Positions 35,887 through 45,218 are shown, counted from the stretch's first letter. The stretch: 64,000 nucleotides of DNA from Yeosuana aquiaggeris (GCF_044003965.1 NZ_JBAWKC010000002.1:186001-250000), one strand, 5' to 3'. Made by a program: numbers and translations. The notes: a model not told the origin generated them from the letters alone.

Positions 35887-37146
35887 ATGTTTAGCAGAGA
35901 ACGTTGGAATGAAATATTAGAAACGCTAAATTCAAATAAATTTAGAACGTTTTTGACAGCATTTGGTGTGTTTTGGGGCATTTCAATTCTGGTTTTACTC
36001 TTGGCACTAACAAATGGATTAGAAAAAGGTGTTACGGCTGGATTCCAAAATATGACATCTAATTCTTGTTTTCTATATGTGCGCGGTACATCAATTCCAT
36101 ATAAAGGCTTGCCAAAGGGTCGAAGATTTCCTTTAAAACTAGGTGATATTGACGCTTTAAAGCGAGAAATACCTGAATTAAAATATGTAACTCCACAAAA
36201 CCGATTGGGAGGTTATATGGGGTCAAACAATGTCACTAGAAACGAAAATACAGGAGCATTTCAAGTTGAAGGGCATTTTCCAGAATATATAAATCAAAAA
36301 CCCATGGACATTCTTGAGGGTCGTTTTATTAGTTATTCAGATATAGATGACAAACGGAAGGTATGTGTTATTGGTAGAGAAGTTGTTAAAACCTTATATG
36401 AAAATGATGAAGGTGTAATTGGTTCATACATAAAAATTAACGGCGTTAATTTTATGGTGATTGGTCAGTTTAAACTAAAAACGAGTCAAGGTAACCGTGA
36501 GGAAGAGGGAAATACTATCGTTATTCCTTTTTCAGCATTTGGTCAAGCTTTCAATACGGGGGATAATGTGGACTGGATGAATATAACTGCAGTTGATGAG
36601 GTTAATATAGCTGATTTAAGATCAAGAATTTTTGGGGTTTTAAAATCAAGACATATTGTGCATCCTGATGATGATGGAGCCTTTGGATATCATGATTTAT
36701 CCGAAATGTTTCAGAAAATTTCAGGCTTATTTTCCATTTTAACGTTTATTGGTTACTTCGTGGGAGCATTAATTTTAATGTCGGGAATTATAGGTATAAG
36801 CAATATTATGCTCATTGTTGTTAAGGAGAGAACAAAGGAAATTGGAATAAGAAGGGCGCTGGGAGCTACGCCTTTTGTTATCAGATCACAAATATTACAA
36901 GAAAGCTTAATATTAACCATTTTATCTGGAATGGTAGGGATTTCATTTTCAACTGGAGTCATATGGGTTTTAAACTATTTAGTTGATTTATATGGGCCAA
37001 TAGACAATTTTGTAAATCCCAGTGTAAACATGACAGTTATCTTTATAGCCTTATCAATATTAATTATTTCTGGAATTCTTGCAGGTTTAATCCCAGCGAA
37101 TAGTGCGACAAAATTAAAACCTGTAGATGCATTGAGAATAGAATAA
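35887..37146 (+). CDS. MacB-type ABC transporter permease (second)
   Basis: This 419-residue paralog of the preceding permease has the same plan: a first helix (about 20-41), a periplasmic core (about 48-275) and three C-terminal helices. The motif NIMLIVVKERTKEIGIRRALGA and the end LIPANSATKLKPVDALRIE match the first permease, but the periplasmic parts differ strongly, suggesting division of roles. The gene follows with a 3-base gap, and the adaptor starts 15 bases after it. No second ATPase is present, so both permeases probably use the one upstream. Confidence 0.92.
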   Translation: MFSRERWNEILETLNSNKFRTFLTAFGVFWGISILVLLLALTNGLEKGVTAGFQNMTSNSCFLYVRGTSIPYKGLPKGRRFPLKLGDIDALKREIPELKYVTPQNRLGGYMGSNNVTRNENTGAFQVEGHFPEYINQKPMDILEGRFISYSDIDDKRKVCVIGREVVKTLYENDEGVIGSYIKINGVNFMVIGQFKLKTSQGNREEEGNTIVIPFSAFGQAFNTGDNVDWMNITAVDEVNIADLRSRIFGVLKSRHIVHPDDDGAFGYHDLSEMFQKISGLFSILTFIGYFVGALILMSGIIGISNIMLIVVKERTKEIGIRRALGATPFVIRSQILQESLILTILSGMVGISFSTGVIWVLNYLVDLYGPIDNFVNPSVNMTVIFIALSILIISGILAGLIPANSATKLKPVDALRIE

Positions 37147-37161
37147 TATCAATATCAAATA

Positions 37162-38325
37162 ATGAAAAGAACAAAAACATTAATTACGTTAATATCAATT
37201 GTAGTAGTATTTTCTGTAGCTTTAGTTTATTTATGGCAAAAAAACCAGGAAGATCCTATTTTATATTCTACAGAATCGCCCTCTGAACAAACTATTTTTG
37301 TTAAAACGGTTGCAACAGGAAATATTGTTCCTAAAGAAGAAATTCTTATAAAACCTAATATTTCTGGAGTTATTGAAGAGGTATATATCGAGGCAGGTGA
37401 GTATATAAAGTCCGGTGATTTAATAGCAAAAATCAGAGTTATTCCTAATGTGTCCTCTTTAACTAGTGCAAAAAACAGCATTGCCACAAGTCAAACGGCC
37501 GTGGAAACAGCCCAAATTAATTTGCAAACACAACAAGCAAATTATGACCGTCAAAGGGCATTATTTGAAAAAGGCATTATTTCAGCAAATGATTTTGAAG
37601 GTATAAACAACACCTATTTGCAGGCTAAACAAAGCATTGAACAGGCCAAAATAAATTTGACTTCTGCCAGGCAAAATTATGATATCATAAAAACAGGAAC
37701 CACTTCCGGATTAGGGAATATAGCTCAAACATTAGTGAGAGCAACTATTTCTGGAATGGTGTTAGACGTTCCTGTTAAGGAAGGAAATCAGGTGATTGAA
37801 GCAAATAATTTTAATGAAGGGACCTCAATTGCATCTCTGGCAGATGTAAAAAAAATGATTTTTGAGGGAAATGTTGATGAGAGCGAGGTAGGTAAGATAA
37901 AAGAAGGATTGCCATTAGAAATTACCGTTGGTGCGATTGAGAACAAAAAGTTTGATGCTGTCTTGGATTATATTGCCCCTCAAGGAATTGCTGAAAATGG
38001 GGCTATTCAATTTGAGATAAAAGGAAGTATTAAATCTATTGATTCTACATTTATTAGAGCGGGCTTAAGTGCTAATGCTTCTATTATTTTGGATAAAGCT
38101 GAAAATGTTTTAGCTATCAGAGAGGCCTTAGTTCAGTATGACAGGGAAACAAAAAAACCTTATGTTGAACTAGAGGTTGGGAATCAAAAATTTGAGAGAA
38201 AAGACATTGAATTAGGGATTAGTGATGGTATCTTTGTAGAAGTAAAAAACGGGGTTACCAAGGCTGATAAAATAAAAGTGTGGAATCAAATTCAAGGGAT
38301 TCCAAAATATGCTCAAAATAATTAA
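37162..38325 (+). CDS. MacA-like periplasmic adaptor (first)
   Basis: This 387-residue membrane fusion protein bridges the permeases and the outer-membrane channel. It has an N-terminal anchor helix (about 7-23), a lipoyl-like half (VATGNIVPKEEILIKPNISG), a coiled-coil hairpin (about 95-175, with SLTSAKNSIATSQTAVETAQ and TYLQAKQSIEQAKINLTSA), the second lipoyl half with ATISGMVLDVPVKEGNQVIE, and barrel and membrane-proximal domains at the end. It lies between the second permease and TolC and so belongs to the exporter. A second, only distantly similar adaptor lies after TolC. Confidence 0.9.
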   Translation: MKRTKTLITLISIVVVFSVALVYLWQKNQEDPILYSTESPSEQTIFVKTVATGNIVPKEEILIKPNISGVIEEVYIEAGEYIKSGDLIAKIRVIPNVSSLTSAKNSIATSQTAVETAQINLQTQQANYDRQRALFEKGIISANDFEGINNTYLQAKQSIEQAKINLTSARQNYDIIKTGTTSGLGNIAQTLVRATISGMVLDVPVKEGNQVIEANNFNEGTSIASLADVKKMIFEGNVDESEVGKIKEGLPLEITVGAIENKKFDAVLDYIAPQGIAENGAIQFEIKGSIKSIDSTFIRAGLSANASIILDKAENVLAIREALVQYDRETKKPYVELEVGNQKFERKDIELGISDGIFVEVKNGVTKADKIKVWNQIQGIPKYAQNN

Positions 38326-38370
38326 TTTATTTGTAACACTTTCACAATTAAGTAGACCAATATTTTACAT

Positions 38371-39813
38371 ATGAAAAAATCATTCTTATTAATAGTAGTT
38401 ATTTTAACTTTTAAAATACAGGCTCAGGATAATAAATGGACACTTAGAGCTTGTGTAGATTATGCTATTGAAAACAATATTTCAGTAAAGCAAAGTGAGT
38501 TAGATCTTAAGTCATCTGAATTAAATAAGAAAGATGCGGTTGGTAATTATCTTCCGTCGTTAAATGCCTCTGGGAATCATTCCTGGAATGTGGGATTAAA
38601 CCAAAATATTACAACTGGTCTTTTTCAAAATGTAACAACTCAATATTCTTCTGTAGGTTTAAATGCTGGTTTTGACATCTATGGAGGTTTGAGAAATTTA
38701 TATCAGTTTAATCGCGCTAAGTTGGAAGTATTGGCTTCTCAATATCAATTAGATGATATGAAAGACAATATTTCTCTTATGGTGGCAAATTCATTTCTTC
38801 AAATATTGTTTAATAAGGAACAATATAAAGTCTTATTGAATCAAAATGAGATTACCAGAGAAGAATTAAACAGAACGAATGAATTGGTTGACGCTGGGGC
38901 TTTGCCTAAAGGCGATTTATTTGAGATTCAGGCCACAATTGCTTCACAAGAACAACAAATTGTAAATGCTCAAAATGCTATTTTAATATCAAAAATTCAA
39001 TTAGCCCAAATATTATTAATTAAAGATTACACTAATTTTGATATAGTAGATTCTATTTATGAAGTGCCTGATACTTTTATACTCTCTGAATCTCCACAAG
39101 CTATTATTAATAAAGCCAAGGAAACCAGATATGATATTAAAATTGCGGAAAATAGTGCAGAAATGGCTGAGTATGATTTGAAAATGGCCAGAGCAGCATA
39201 TCAACCAACATTAAGAGGATTTTTTGGGTATAATACAAGAGCATCATACAGTGATCAATTTACTGGTACACAGCTCGATCCGGACAATCCAACTTCAACC
39301 GTACAAATAGGTGAAGTTCAATCAACCGGAGAACCAGTAATTGCCCAAGTGGAAAATAGAATTCCAATAATAAGTGGACCTGATCCTCTATTTGATCAAT
39401 TTAGTTTGAATGATGGTTATAACTATGGGTTTGCTTTAAGTATTCCAATTTTTAACGGATTTTCAGTAAGGAATAATGTAAAAAGAAATAAACTTAATGT
39501 AGATCGTACTAAATATCAATTGGAACAAGCTAATTTAGATATTGAAACTAATGTATATCAAGCTTATAATGATGCTAGAGGAGCATTAAAGGCCTATGAA
39601 GCTGCACAAAAAACTCTTTTAGCCAGAAAAGAAGCCTTTGATTATTCTAAAGAACGTTATAATGTTGGCTTATTAAATGCCTTTGATTTTAACCAATCAC
39701 AGAGCAGATTTGAACAAGCACAAAGTGATGTAGTGCGAACCAAATATGATTATATATTTAAACTCAAAGTTTTAGAATTCTACTTTGGAATTCCTATTAC
39801 TGACATAAATTAA
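38371..39813 (+). CDS. TolC family outer membrane channel
   Basis: This 480-residue outer-membrane efflux protein has a signal peptide ending in IQAQ and then two halves of long amphipathic helices. Family features include WTLRACVDYAIENNISV near the start, LPSLNASGNHSW, and in the second half YGFALSIPIFNGFSVRN and YNVGLLNAFDFNQSQ. It forms the exit duct of the tripartite exporter. The gene lies 45 bases after the first adaptor and 5 bases before the second, inside the same operon. Length and motif order are normal for the family. Confidence 0.93.
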   Translation: MKKSFLLIVVILTFKIQAQDNKWTLRACVDYAIENNISVKQSELDLKSSELNKKDAVGNYLPSLNASGNHSWNVGLNQNITTGLFQNVTTQYSSVGLNAGFDIYGGLRNLYQFNRAKLEVLASQYQLDDMKDNISLMVANSFLQILFNKEQYKVLLNQNEITREELNRTNELVDAGALPKGDLFEIQATIASQEQQIVNAQNAILISKIQLAQILLIKDYTNFDIVDSIYEVPDTFILSESPQAIINKAKETRYDIKIAENSAEMAEYDLKMARAAYQPTLRGFFGYNTRASYSDQFTGTQLDPDNPTSTVQIGEVQSTGEPVIAQVENRIPIISGPDPLFDQFSLNDGYNYGFALSIPIFNGFSVRNNVKRNKLNVDRTKYQLEQANLDIETNVYQAYNDARGALKAYEAAQKTLLARKEAFDYSKERYNVGLLNAFDFNQSQSRFEQAQSDVVRTKYDYIFKLKVLEFYFGIPITDIN

Positions 39814-39818
39814 TTAAA

Positions 39819-41108
39819 ATGAGTAAGAAATCACTTGTTATAATAGTATCAATTACGGTTATATTATTAATTGCTTTAATTGGAGGTAAAAAGGCTGGAT
39901 GGTTCGGAAAGAGTGGTAACTTTAAAGAAATAGAAACAAAAAAAATTACCAGATTAGATATCATTGAAACCGTTTCGGCTACCGGAAAAATTCAACCAGA
40001 AGTTGAAGTTAAAATTTCTAGTGAAGTTTCAGGAGAAATTATAGAGTTACCAATTATTGAAGGACAACAAGTCAAAAAAGGTGATTTGTTAGTGCGTATC
40101 AATCCCGATATTTACCAATCCAGTTTAAACCGTGTTCAGGCCTCTCTGCAAAATGTAAAAGCAAATTTAAATCAAGCAGAGGCGTCTTTAACTGAAGCTA
40201 AGGCCAGCTATGAAAGAAATAAGCAACTTTTTGAAAAAGGAATTATTTCTAAGTCAGATTGGGATAAAGCAGTATCAAGTTATGAAATTGCATTGGCAAA
40301 TAGAGAATCTGCATATTACAGCGTGAAAAGCGCTGCGGCTACTGTTAACGAAGCCCTTGATAATTTAAATAGAACCACCATTTATGCGCCGATGGATGGC
40401 ACTATTTCTAAACTGGATGTCGAGTTGGGTGAACGTGTTGTGGGAACGCAACAAATGGCAGGAACTGAAATTTTAAGAGTCGCCAATTTATCTAATATGG
40501 AAGTTGAAGTTGATGTTAATGAGAACGATATTGTAAAAGTAACTATTGGTGATTCCACAATGGTAGAGGTAGATGCCTATTTAAAAAAAGAATTTAAAGG
40601 CGTAGTAACTGAAATTTCAAATTCAGCTGATGGTGTTTTAAGTGCAGATCAGGTTACAAATTTTAAAGTAAAAGTTAGAATTACTGAAGAGTCTTATAAA
40701 GACTTGGTTGAAGGAAAACCTGAATACTATTCACCTTTCAGACCAGGAATGACTGCGACTGTTGATATTATTACTAACGAAAGAAATAATGCCATTAACG
40801 TTCCAATAAGCGCCATTACAATTAAAACAGATACGACTTCTACAAAAAGCAAAAGAAAAGAAGCAGATGATCTTAAAGAGAGTCCAGAAAAATTTGAATG
40901 TGTATTTATAAAAAACGGAGATACTGCAGAGCTTCGCGTTGTTAAAACTGGTATTCAAGATGATTCCAACATAGAAATCACGTCTGGACTAGAAGAAGGA
41001 GAAGAAGTTATTGTTGGACCCTATAATGTAGTTACAAAAACGCTAAAAAATGGCGATAAAGTTCAGTTAAAAGCAAATGCGACTGATGATAGTGTAAATA
41101 ATGATTAA
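39819..41108 (+). CDS. MacA-like periplasmic adaptor (second)
   Basis: This 429-residue adaptor of the HlyD/MacA type has an N-terminal helix (about 5-22), a lipoyl half (VSATGKIQPEVEVKISSEVS), a coiled-coil hairpin (about 105-190, with SLQNVKANLNQAEASLTEAK), a second lipoyl half with IYAPMDGTISKLDVELGERV, and a barrel domain. A Lys/Ser-rich insert (about 342-357, TDTTSTKSKRKEADDL) is unusual. The gene starts 5 bases after TolC. Two adaptors for one TolC and one ATPase suggest either a mixed adaptor ring or two alternative complexes. It ends 11 bases before tsaB. Confidence 0.9.
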   Translation: MSKKSLVIIVSITVILLIALIGGKKAGWFGKSGNFKEIETKKITRLDIIETVSATGKIQPEVEVKISSEVSGEIIELPIIEGQQVKKGDLLVRINPDIYQSSLNRVQASLQNVKANLNQAEASLTEAKASYERNKQLFEKGIISKSDWDKAVSSYEIALANRESAYYSVKSAAATVNEALDNLNRTTIYAPMDGTISKLDVELGERVVGTQQMAGTEILRVANLSNMEVEVDVNENDIVKVTIGDSTMVEVDAYLKKEFKGVVTEISNSADGVLSADQVTNFKVKVRITEESYKDLVEGKPEYYSPFRPGMTATVDIITNERNNAINVPISAITIKTDTTSTKSKRKEADDLKESPEKFECVFIKNGDTAELRVVKTGIQDDSNIEITSGLEEGEEVIVGPYNVVTKTLKNGDKVQLKANATDDSVNND

Positions 41109-41119
41109 AGTTATTTCTC

Positions 41120-41791
41120 TTGGCCATAATACTTAATATAGAAACTGCAACTACTAATTGTTCAGTGTCTCTTTCTAAAGAAGGAAAAATTATAATTTCA
41201 AAAGAGGATTACGACAAAAATTATTCTCATGCAGAAAGACTTCATGTATACATAGATGAAATCTTAAAAAGGGGACATATTCAGGCAAATCAATTGGATG
41301 CTATTGCTATCAGTAAAGGACCAGGTTCTTATACGGGTTTACGCATTGGAGTTTCAGCAGCCAAAGGACTTTGTTTTGCTTTAAATAAGCCATTGATTTC
41401 TGTATCAACTTTAGAAGCATTAGCACATCAAGTTAAAAATTGTGACGGCGTTATTGTGGCCATGTTAGATGCCAGACGTATGGAAGTTTATTCTGCTATT
41501 TTTGATTCAAATCATGATCAAATTAGAGAGACAAAAGCTGAAATTTTAAGTGAAGACTCCTTTAGTACATACTTAGAACAAGGCAAAGTGTATTTTATTG
41601 GAAATGGTGTGGAAAAAACAAAAACTCTGATTTCACATCCTAATGCTGTATTTATTGAGGATAAACTCCCTTCAGCTAATGAGATGGGATTTTTAGCTCA
41701 TCATAAATACAAAATAAGCGACTTTGAAGATGTCGCTTATTTTGAGCCTTATTATTTAAAAGATTTTGTAGCATTAAAACCTAAATCTTAA
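41120..41791 (+). CDS. tsaB: tRNA threonylcarbamoyladenosine biosynthesis protein TsaB
   Basis: TsaB is the partner of TsaD and TsaE in making t6A37 on ANN-decoding tRNAs. The 223-residue protein has the ASKHA-like start ILNIETATTNCSVSLS and the motifs NYSHAERL and SKGPGSYTGLRIGVSAAKGL. The start is a TTG at 41120 directly before AIILNIETA; no ATG is close. The 3' part contains a perfect 12-bp hairpin (41711-41743) within coding sequence. The stop interlocks with that of the convergent mscS-like gene (CTTAAG, 4-base overlap). It may share the transcript of the exporter upstream. Confidence 0.94.
   Translation: MAIILNIETATTNCSVSLSKEGKIIISKEDYDKNYSHAERLHVYIDEILKRGHIQANQLDAIAISKGPGSYTGLRIGVSAAKGLCFALNKPLISVSTLEALAHQVKNCDGVIVAMLDARRMEVYSAIFDSNHDQIRETKAEILSEDSFSTYLEQGKVYFIGNGVEKTKTLISHPNAVFIEDKLPSANEMGFLAHHKYKISDFEDVAYFEPYYLKDFVALKPKS
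41711..41746. terminator. Bidirectional terminator-like hairpin inside tsaB
   Basis: AAAATAAGCGAC (41711-41722) pairs perfectly with GTCGCTTATTTT (41732-41743) across a 9-base loop. Because the arms begin with A-runs and end with T-runs, it can work in both directions. The two convergent genes overlap at their stops and leave no space for a terminator between them, so this coding-sequence hairpin is the natural place for termination, at least of the mscS transcript. Confidence 0.6.
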
Positions 41792-42600
41792 GCTTTTTTC
41801 CTTATTTCAACTTGATGTGGATAAGGTATTTCAATATCTGCAGCGTCCAATGCTTCTTTAGTTTGTTCAGTTACTTCAAAATATACTGTCCAATAATCAG
41901 CCGATGCACACCAAGGTCTCACCGCAAAATTAATTGAGCTATCGGCTAATTCCAACAAATTTACTGAAGGAGCTGGCTCCTTTAAAACTTTTGGATGTGA
42001 TGTTAAAACCTGCATTAATACGTTTTTTGTTTTTTTAATGTCTGAATCATAACCAACACCAAATACCAGATCTACACGACGTGTGCCTTCAGTAGTATAA
42101 TTAACAATATTCCCATTTGATAGGGAACCATTTGGAATAATAATTTCTTTGTTTGATAAACCAGTTAATTTTGTTGTGAAAATTTCTATTTCTTTAACTA
42201 CCCCCATTTGACCTTGAGCTTCAATTAAATCACCAATTTTAAAAGGCTTAAAAATCATAATTAAAACACCGCCTGCAAAATTACCTAAAGATCCTTGAAG
42301 CGCTAACCCTATCGCTAATCCTAAAGAAGCAAGTAAAGCAGCAAAGGAGGTGGTTTCTATACCAACAGTACCTAAAACTACAATGATTAAAACTATTTTT
42401 AACCCCCAACTAATTAAGTTTGTTAAAAACTTTTTAAGACTCAAATCGTAGTCTCTTTTTTCCATGGTTTTTGTTAACCCTTTCAGAATAATCTTTACAG
42501 CCCATGAGCCAAAAATCCAGATTAAAATAGCGGCTATAAGTTTTGGTCCAAATGTCATAACTAATCCATATCCCATTTCTAGCCATTTCTCTAAATTCAT
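41788..42600 (-). CDS. MscS-family mechanosensitive ion channel
   Basis: This 270-residue inner-membrane channel opens under membrane tension and protects against hypo-osmotic shock. Three helices lie in the first 130 residues. The pore helix carries the Gly/Ala-rich motif LLASLGLAIGLALQGSLGNFAGG, written here in parts: LASLGLAIGLALQ then GSLGNFAGG. The cytoplasmic beta domain follows with KIGDLIEAQGQMGVVKEIEI and the loop IIIPNGSLSNGNIVNYT. The size is that of small MscS proteins. The gene points toward tsaB and overlaps it by 4 bases. A TAACTTTG (42631-42624, minus strand) upstream may be its -7 element. Confidence 0.93.
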   Translation of the reverse strand: MNLEKWLEMGYGLVMTFGPKLIAAILIWIFGSWAVKIILKGLTKTMEKRDYDLSLKKFLTNLISWGLKIVLIIVVLGTVGIETTSFAALLASLGLAIGLALQGSLGNFAGGVLIMIFKPFKIGDLIEAQGQMGVVKEIEIFTTKLTGLSNKEIIIPNGSLSNGNIVNYTTEGTRRVDLVFGVGYDSDIKKTKNVLMQVLTSHPKVLKEPAPSVNLLELADSSINFAVRPWCASADYWTVYFEVTEQTKEALDAADIEIPYPHQVEIRKKA

Positions 42601-42623
42601 AATTTTTTATTTTAAATGAAGAG

Positions 42624-42631
42624 CAAAGTTA
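42624..42631 (-). promoter_or_regulatory. Candidate -7 element for the mscS-like gene
   Basis: On the minus strand TAACTTTG matches TAnnTTTG and lies 23 bases before the ATG at 42600. No TTG is seen at the -33 distance. Confidence 0.35.
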
Positions 42632-42676
42632 AAAACTAAATAAGATTAATTGAAATGAATTGTTATTAAATGCATT

Positions 42677-43036
42677 TCACAATAAAAGGACAGTAGAAAT
42701 TAGAGCTAAAATAGCAGGAACGGCTTGAATATAAAACAAGCGTATTTTTTTTGTTGAATAGGCTCCGTAGATGCCTGCTATAATAACACATATTAAAAAG
42801 AAAACAGAAGCATTATTGTCTTTAAGAATAACTGAATAAATCAATCCTGCGGCTAAAAAACCATTATATAATCCTTGATTGGCTGCTAAGACTTTGGTTT
42901 CCTCAGCAAATTCTTTTGACTTTAAACCAAAAGTTTTGATACCTTTTGGTTTGGTCCATAAAAACATTTCTAAGATTAAAAAGCAGATATGTTCAAAAGC
43001 AACAAGACTTATTAAAAAGATTTTTAAAAATATCAT
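42677..43036 (-). CDS. DUF1304 family membrane protein
   Basis: This 119-residue protein has four hydrophobic helices. The first helix with ALVAFEHICFLILEMFLW-like residues (VAFEHICFLILEMF), followed by TFGLKSKEFAEETKVLAANQGLYNGFLAAGL, here cited as LAANQGLYNGFLAAGL, is the DUF1304 pattern. The function is unknown; distant relatives look like small membrane proteins of the DoxX-like fold. The start ATG overlaps the stop of the DUF255 gene upstream by 4 bases (ATGA), so the two are coupled. The gene is complete and unremarkable. Confidence 0.85.
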   Translation of the reverse strand: MIFLKIFLISLVAFEHICFLILEMFLWTKPKGIKTFGLKSKEFAEETKVLAANQGLYNGFLAAGLIYSVILKDNNASVFFLICVIIAGIYGAYSTKKIRLFYIQAVPAILALISTVLLL

Positions 43037-45135
43037 GGTTTTAACAATTTAATGGCATCTTCAATATGTGCAACAGGAAGTTGACACATGTTATCAACAC
43101 ATACATAAATTAATGTTTCGTTTGGTACATATCGGTTTTCAATTAAAGGGAAGTTTTTGTCAGTAATGCTTCCTGCAATGAGCTTATTTGGAAGGTATGA
43201 TTTGTTTATTTCTGAAATTTTTGATAGAGCGTCTATTCCAACAACGGCAATTTCATAAAAAGGATTGGTATAATCGAGCATTAAATCTAACCACTTAGAA
43301 TACCCGGAAGCATAGTCTTCAATCTCAGGCTTCACATTATTGAGCATGGTAAGGGCCGCTTTTCTGTAATGTTCATTATCGAAATAATGAGCTAATTTAA
43401 ATAAATTTTTAGCCATAATGGAATTACTTGCTGGAATCACATTATCACGGTATTCTATACTTCTTGAAACAAGGGCGTCATCTTCATTTGATGTGAAGAA
43501 AAACATATGGCTTCTTATATCAAAAAAATGGTCAAAGGTATAATTGGTCAAATTCCTTGCAGTGATGAGCCATTTGTCATCAATAGTATTTTCATAAAGG
43601 CTTATAAAGGCTTCAATGGTTGATGCATAATCTTCCAGATAACCATTAATAGAACCTTTACCATTTTTATAGTTGTGATATAATCCGCCATCTTCGCGTA
43701 ATTGATTATGCAATATGAAGTTGGCATTTTTTTCTGCTGAAATTAAATAATCTTTGTTTCCAAATACTCTGTAGGCATCTATATAGCCTTTTAGCATGAT
43801 GGCATTCCATGATGTTAAGGTTTTATCATCCAGCCTTGGTTTGGGTCTTTTGTTTCTAATAGTTAATAATATGCCATTCCATTTTTCTTTCTTTTCACTT
43901 AAAAGTTCTTTGCTTAACTCATATTTGTTAAGAATCACATCATCAGAGTCTTTTCTTATAAGAACATAACTATCATGTTCCCATAGCCCATAATTATTAA
44001 TGTTGTAATAGTCTGAAAACAATAAATAATCTTCTTTTAAATGAGATTTAAGTTCTTCTTTTTGCCAAACATAAAAAGCACCTTCTTCAAGTTTCCCTTC
44101 ATTATTGTTACTATCCGCATCAAGAGAAGAATAAAAAGCACCGTTTTCAGTGGTCATGTCGCGTTTGATATATTCTATAGTTTGAGTTACAATATCTTTG
44201 TATAAATCATTTTTGGTGATGAGGTAGGCATCTGAGTATAAGCTAACAAGCTGACCGTTATCATAAAGCATTTTTTCAAAGTGTGGCACATGCCATTTTG
44301 TGTCTACAGAATATCTTGAAAATCCACCTCCAATTTGATCAAATACACCCCCATAAGCCATTTTTGTAAGTGTAAAATTCACAAAGTCTTGTAGTGTTTT
44401 ATCATTGTTTTGATAGGCATATCTGAGCAGAAAATGATAGTTGTTTGGCATCATAAATTTGGGAGCTCGGCTCATTCCGCCATCTTTAAAATCAAATTGA
44501 CTGGACCATTTTTTGATAGTTTGATCAATAAATTTCAATTCAAAATCTGGGGGATCAGTATTCAAATGCACCAAATCCATGTTTTTAATGCCTTGTTCTA
44601 ATTTATCTGCATACTCATAAATTTTTTCTGGTGTTTCCTCGTACAATTTAGAAATCTGATTCAAAGCATTAACCCATTGATCTTTTCTAAAATAGGTTCC
44701 GCCCCAAAAGGGTCTTCCATCGGGCAATGCAATAACATTCATTGGCCATCCGCCTCTTCCTGTCATGAGTTGCACTGCGTTCATGTATACCTGATCAATG
44801 TCTGGGCGCTCTTCTCTATCAACCTTCACATTAATAAAATGCTTATTCATTACTTGAGCTACTGAACTATCTTCAAAACTTTCATGCTCCATGACGTGGC
44901 ACCAATGACAAGCGGCATAGCCAACACTAATTAATAATAACTTATTTTCAGATTTGGCTCGTTGTAAAGTTTCTGAATTCCAAGCATACCAGTTTACAGG
45001 ATTATGAGCATGTTGTAATAGGTACGGACTAGTTTCATTAATGAGGTCGTTGGTATATTGGTATTCCATGGTTTTAGAGGTCTGACCTTTGCAGTTTGTT
45101 AAAAGAAGTAAAAACTGAAACACGTATAGCTTCAT
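43033..45135 (-). CDS. DUF255 (YyaL/spermatogenesis-associated 20-like) thioredoxin-domain protein
   Basis: This protein has an N-terminal thioredoxin-like domain and a C-terminal alpha/alpha toroid (N-acylglucosamine epimerase-like). The N-part shows NETSPYLLQHAHNPVNWYAW, Cys76 and Cys79 (ACHWCHVME), and VDREERPDIDQVY. The toroid follows, with GGVFDQIGGGFSRYSVD and HFEKMLYDNGQL. Length from the ATG at 45135 is 700 residues. That start gives a hydrophobic N-terminus with LLLLTNC, a weak lipobox; a second ATG at 45069 (MEYQYTND) gives a cytosolic 678-residue form and fits a promoter element at 45140-45147 better. The biochemical function is not known. Confidence 0.88.
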   Translation of the reverse strand: MKLYVFQFLLLLTNCKGQTSKTMEYQYTNDLINETSPYLLQHAHNPVNWYAWNSETLQRAKSENKLLLISVGYAACHWCHVMEHESFEDSSVAQVMNKHFINVKVDREERPDIDQVYMNAVQLMTGRGGWPMNVIALPDGRPFWGGTYFRKDQWVNALNQISKLYEETPEKIYEYADKLEQGIKNMDLVHLNTDPPDFELKFIDQTIKKWSSQFDFKDGGMSRAPKFMMPNNYHFLLRYAYQNNDKTLQDFVNFTLTKMAYGGVFDQIGGGFSRYSVDTKWHVPHFEKMLYDNGQLVSLYSDAYLITKNDLYKDIVTQTIEYIKRDMTTENGAFYSSLDADSNNNEGKLEEGAFYVWQKEELKSHLKEDYLLFSDYYNINNYGLWEHDSYVLIRKDSDDVILNKYELSKELLSEKKEKWNGILLTIRNKRPKPRLDDKTLTSWNAIMLKGYIDAYRVFGNKDYLISAEKNANFILHNQLREDGGLYHNYKNGKGSINGYLEDYASTIEAFISLYENTIDDKWLITARNLTNYTFDHFFDIRSHMFFFTSNEDDALVSRSIEYRDNVIPASNSIMAKNLFKLAHYFDNEHYRKAALTMLNNVKPEIEDYASGYSKWLDLMLDYTNPFYEIAVVGIDALSKISEINKSYLPNKLIAGSITDKNFPLIENRYVPNETLIYVCVDNMCQLPVAHIEDAIKLLKP

Positions 45136-45139
45136 CTAT

Positions 45140-45147
45140 CAAAGTTA
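45140..45147 (-). promoter_or_regulatory. Candidate -7 element for the DUF255 gene
   Basis: On the minus strand TAACTTTG matches TAnnTTTG. The expected start point falls at about 45134-45135, on the first ATG itself. The mRNA would be leaderless, or translation would begin at the ATG at 45069. Confidence 0.4.
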
Positions 45148-45163
45148 GGGAAAATTTCAGGCA

Positions 45164-45198
45164 TAAAAAAAGCGTTCTAATATATGAACGCCTTTTAA
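45164..45198 (-). terminator. Intrinsic terminator after the NifU gene
   Basis: Read on the minus strand, GCGTTC (45191-45186) pairs with GAACGC (45177-45172) across an 8-base AT loop. A-rich sequence precedes the stem and a run of seven T follows it. It lies just after the NifU-like gene stop and before the DUF255 promoter. Confidence 0.75.
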
Positions 45199-45218
45199 AA
45201 TTATAAGTTGTAAATATT

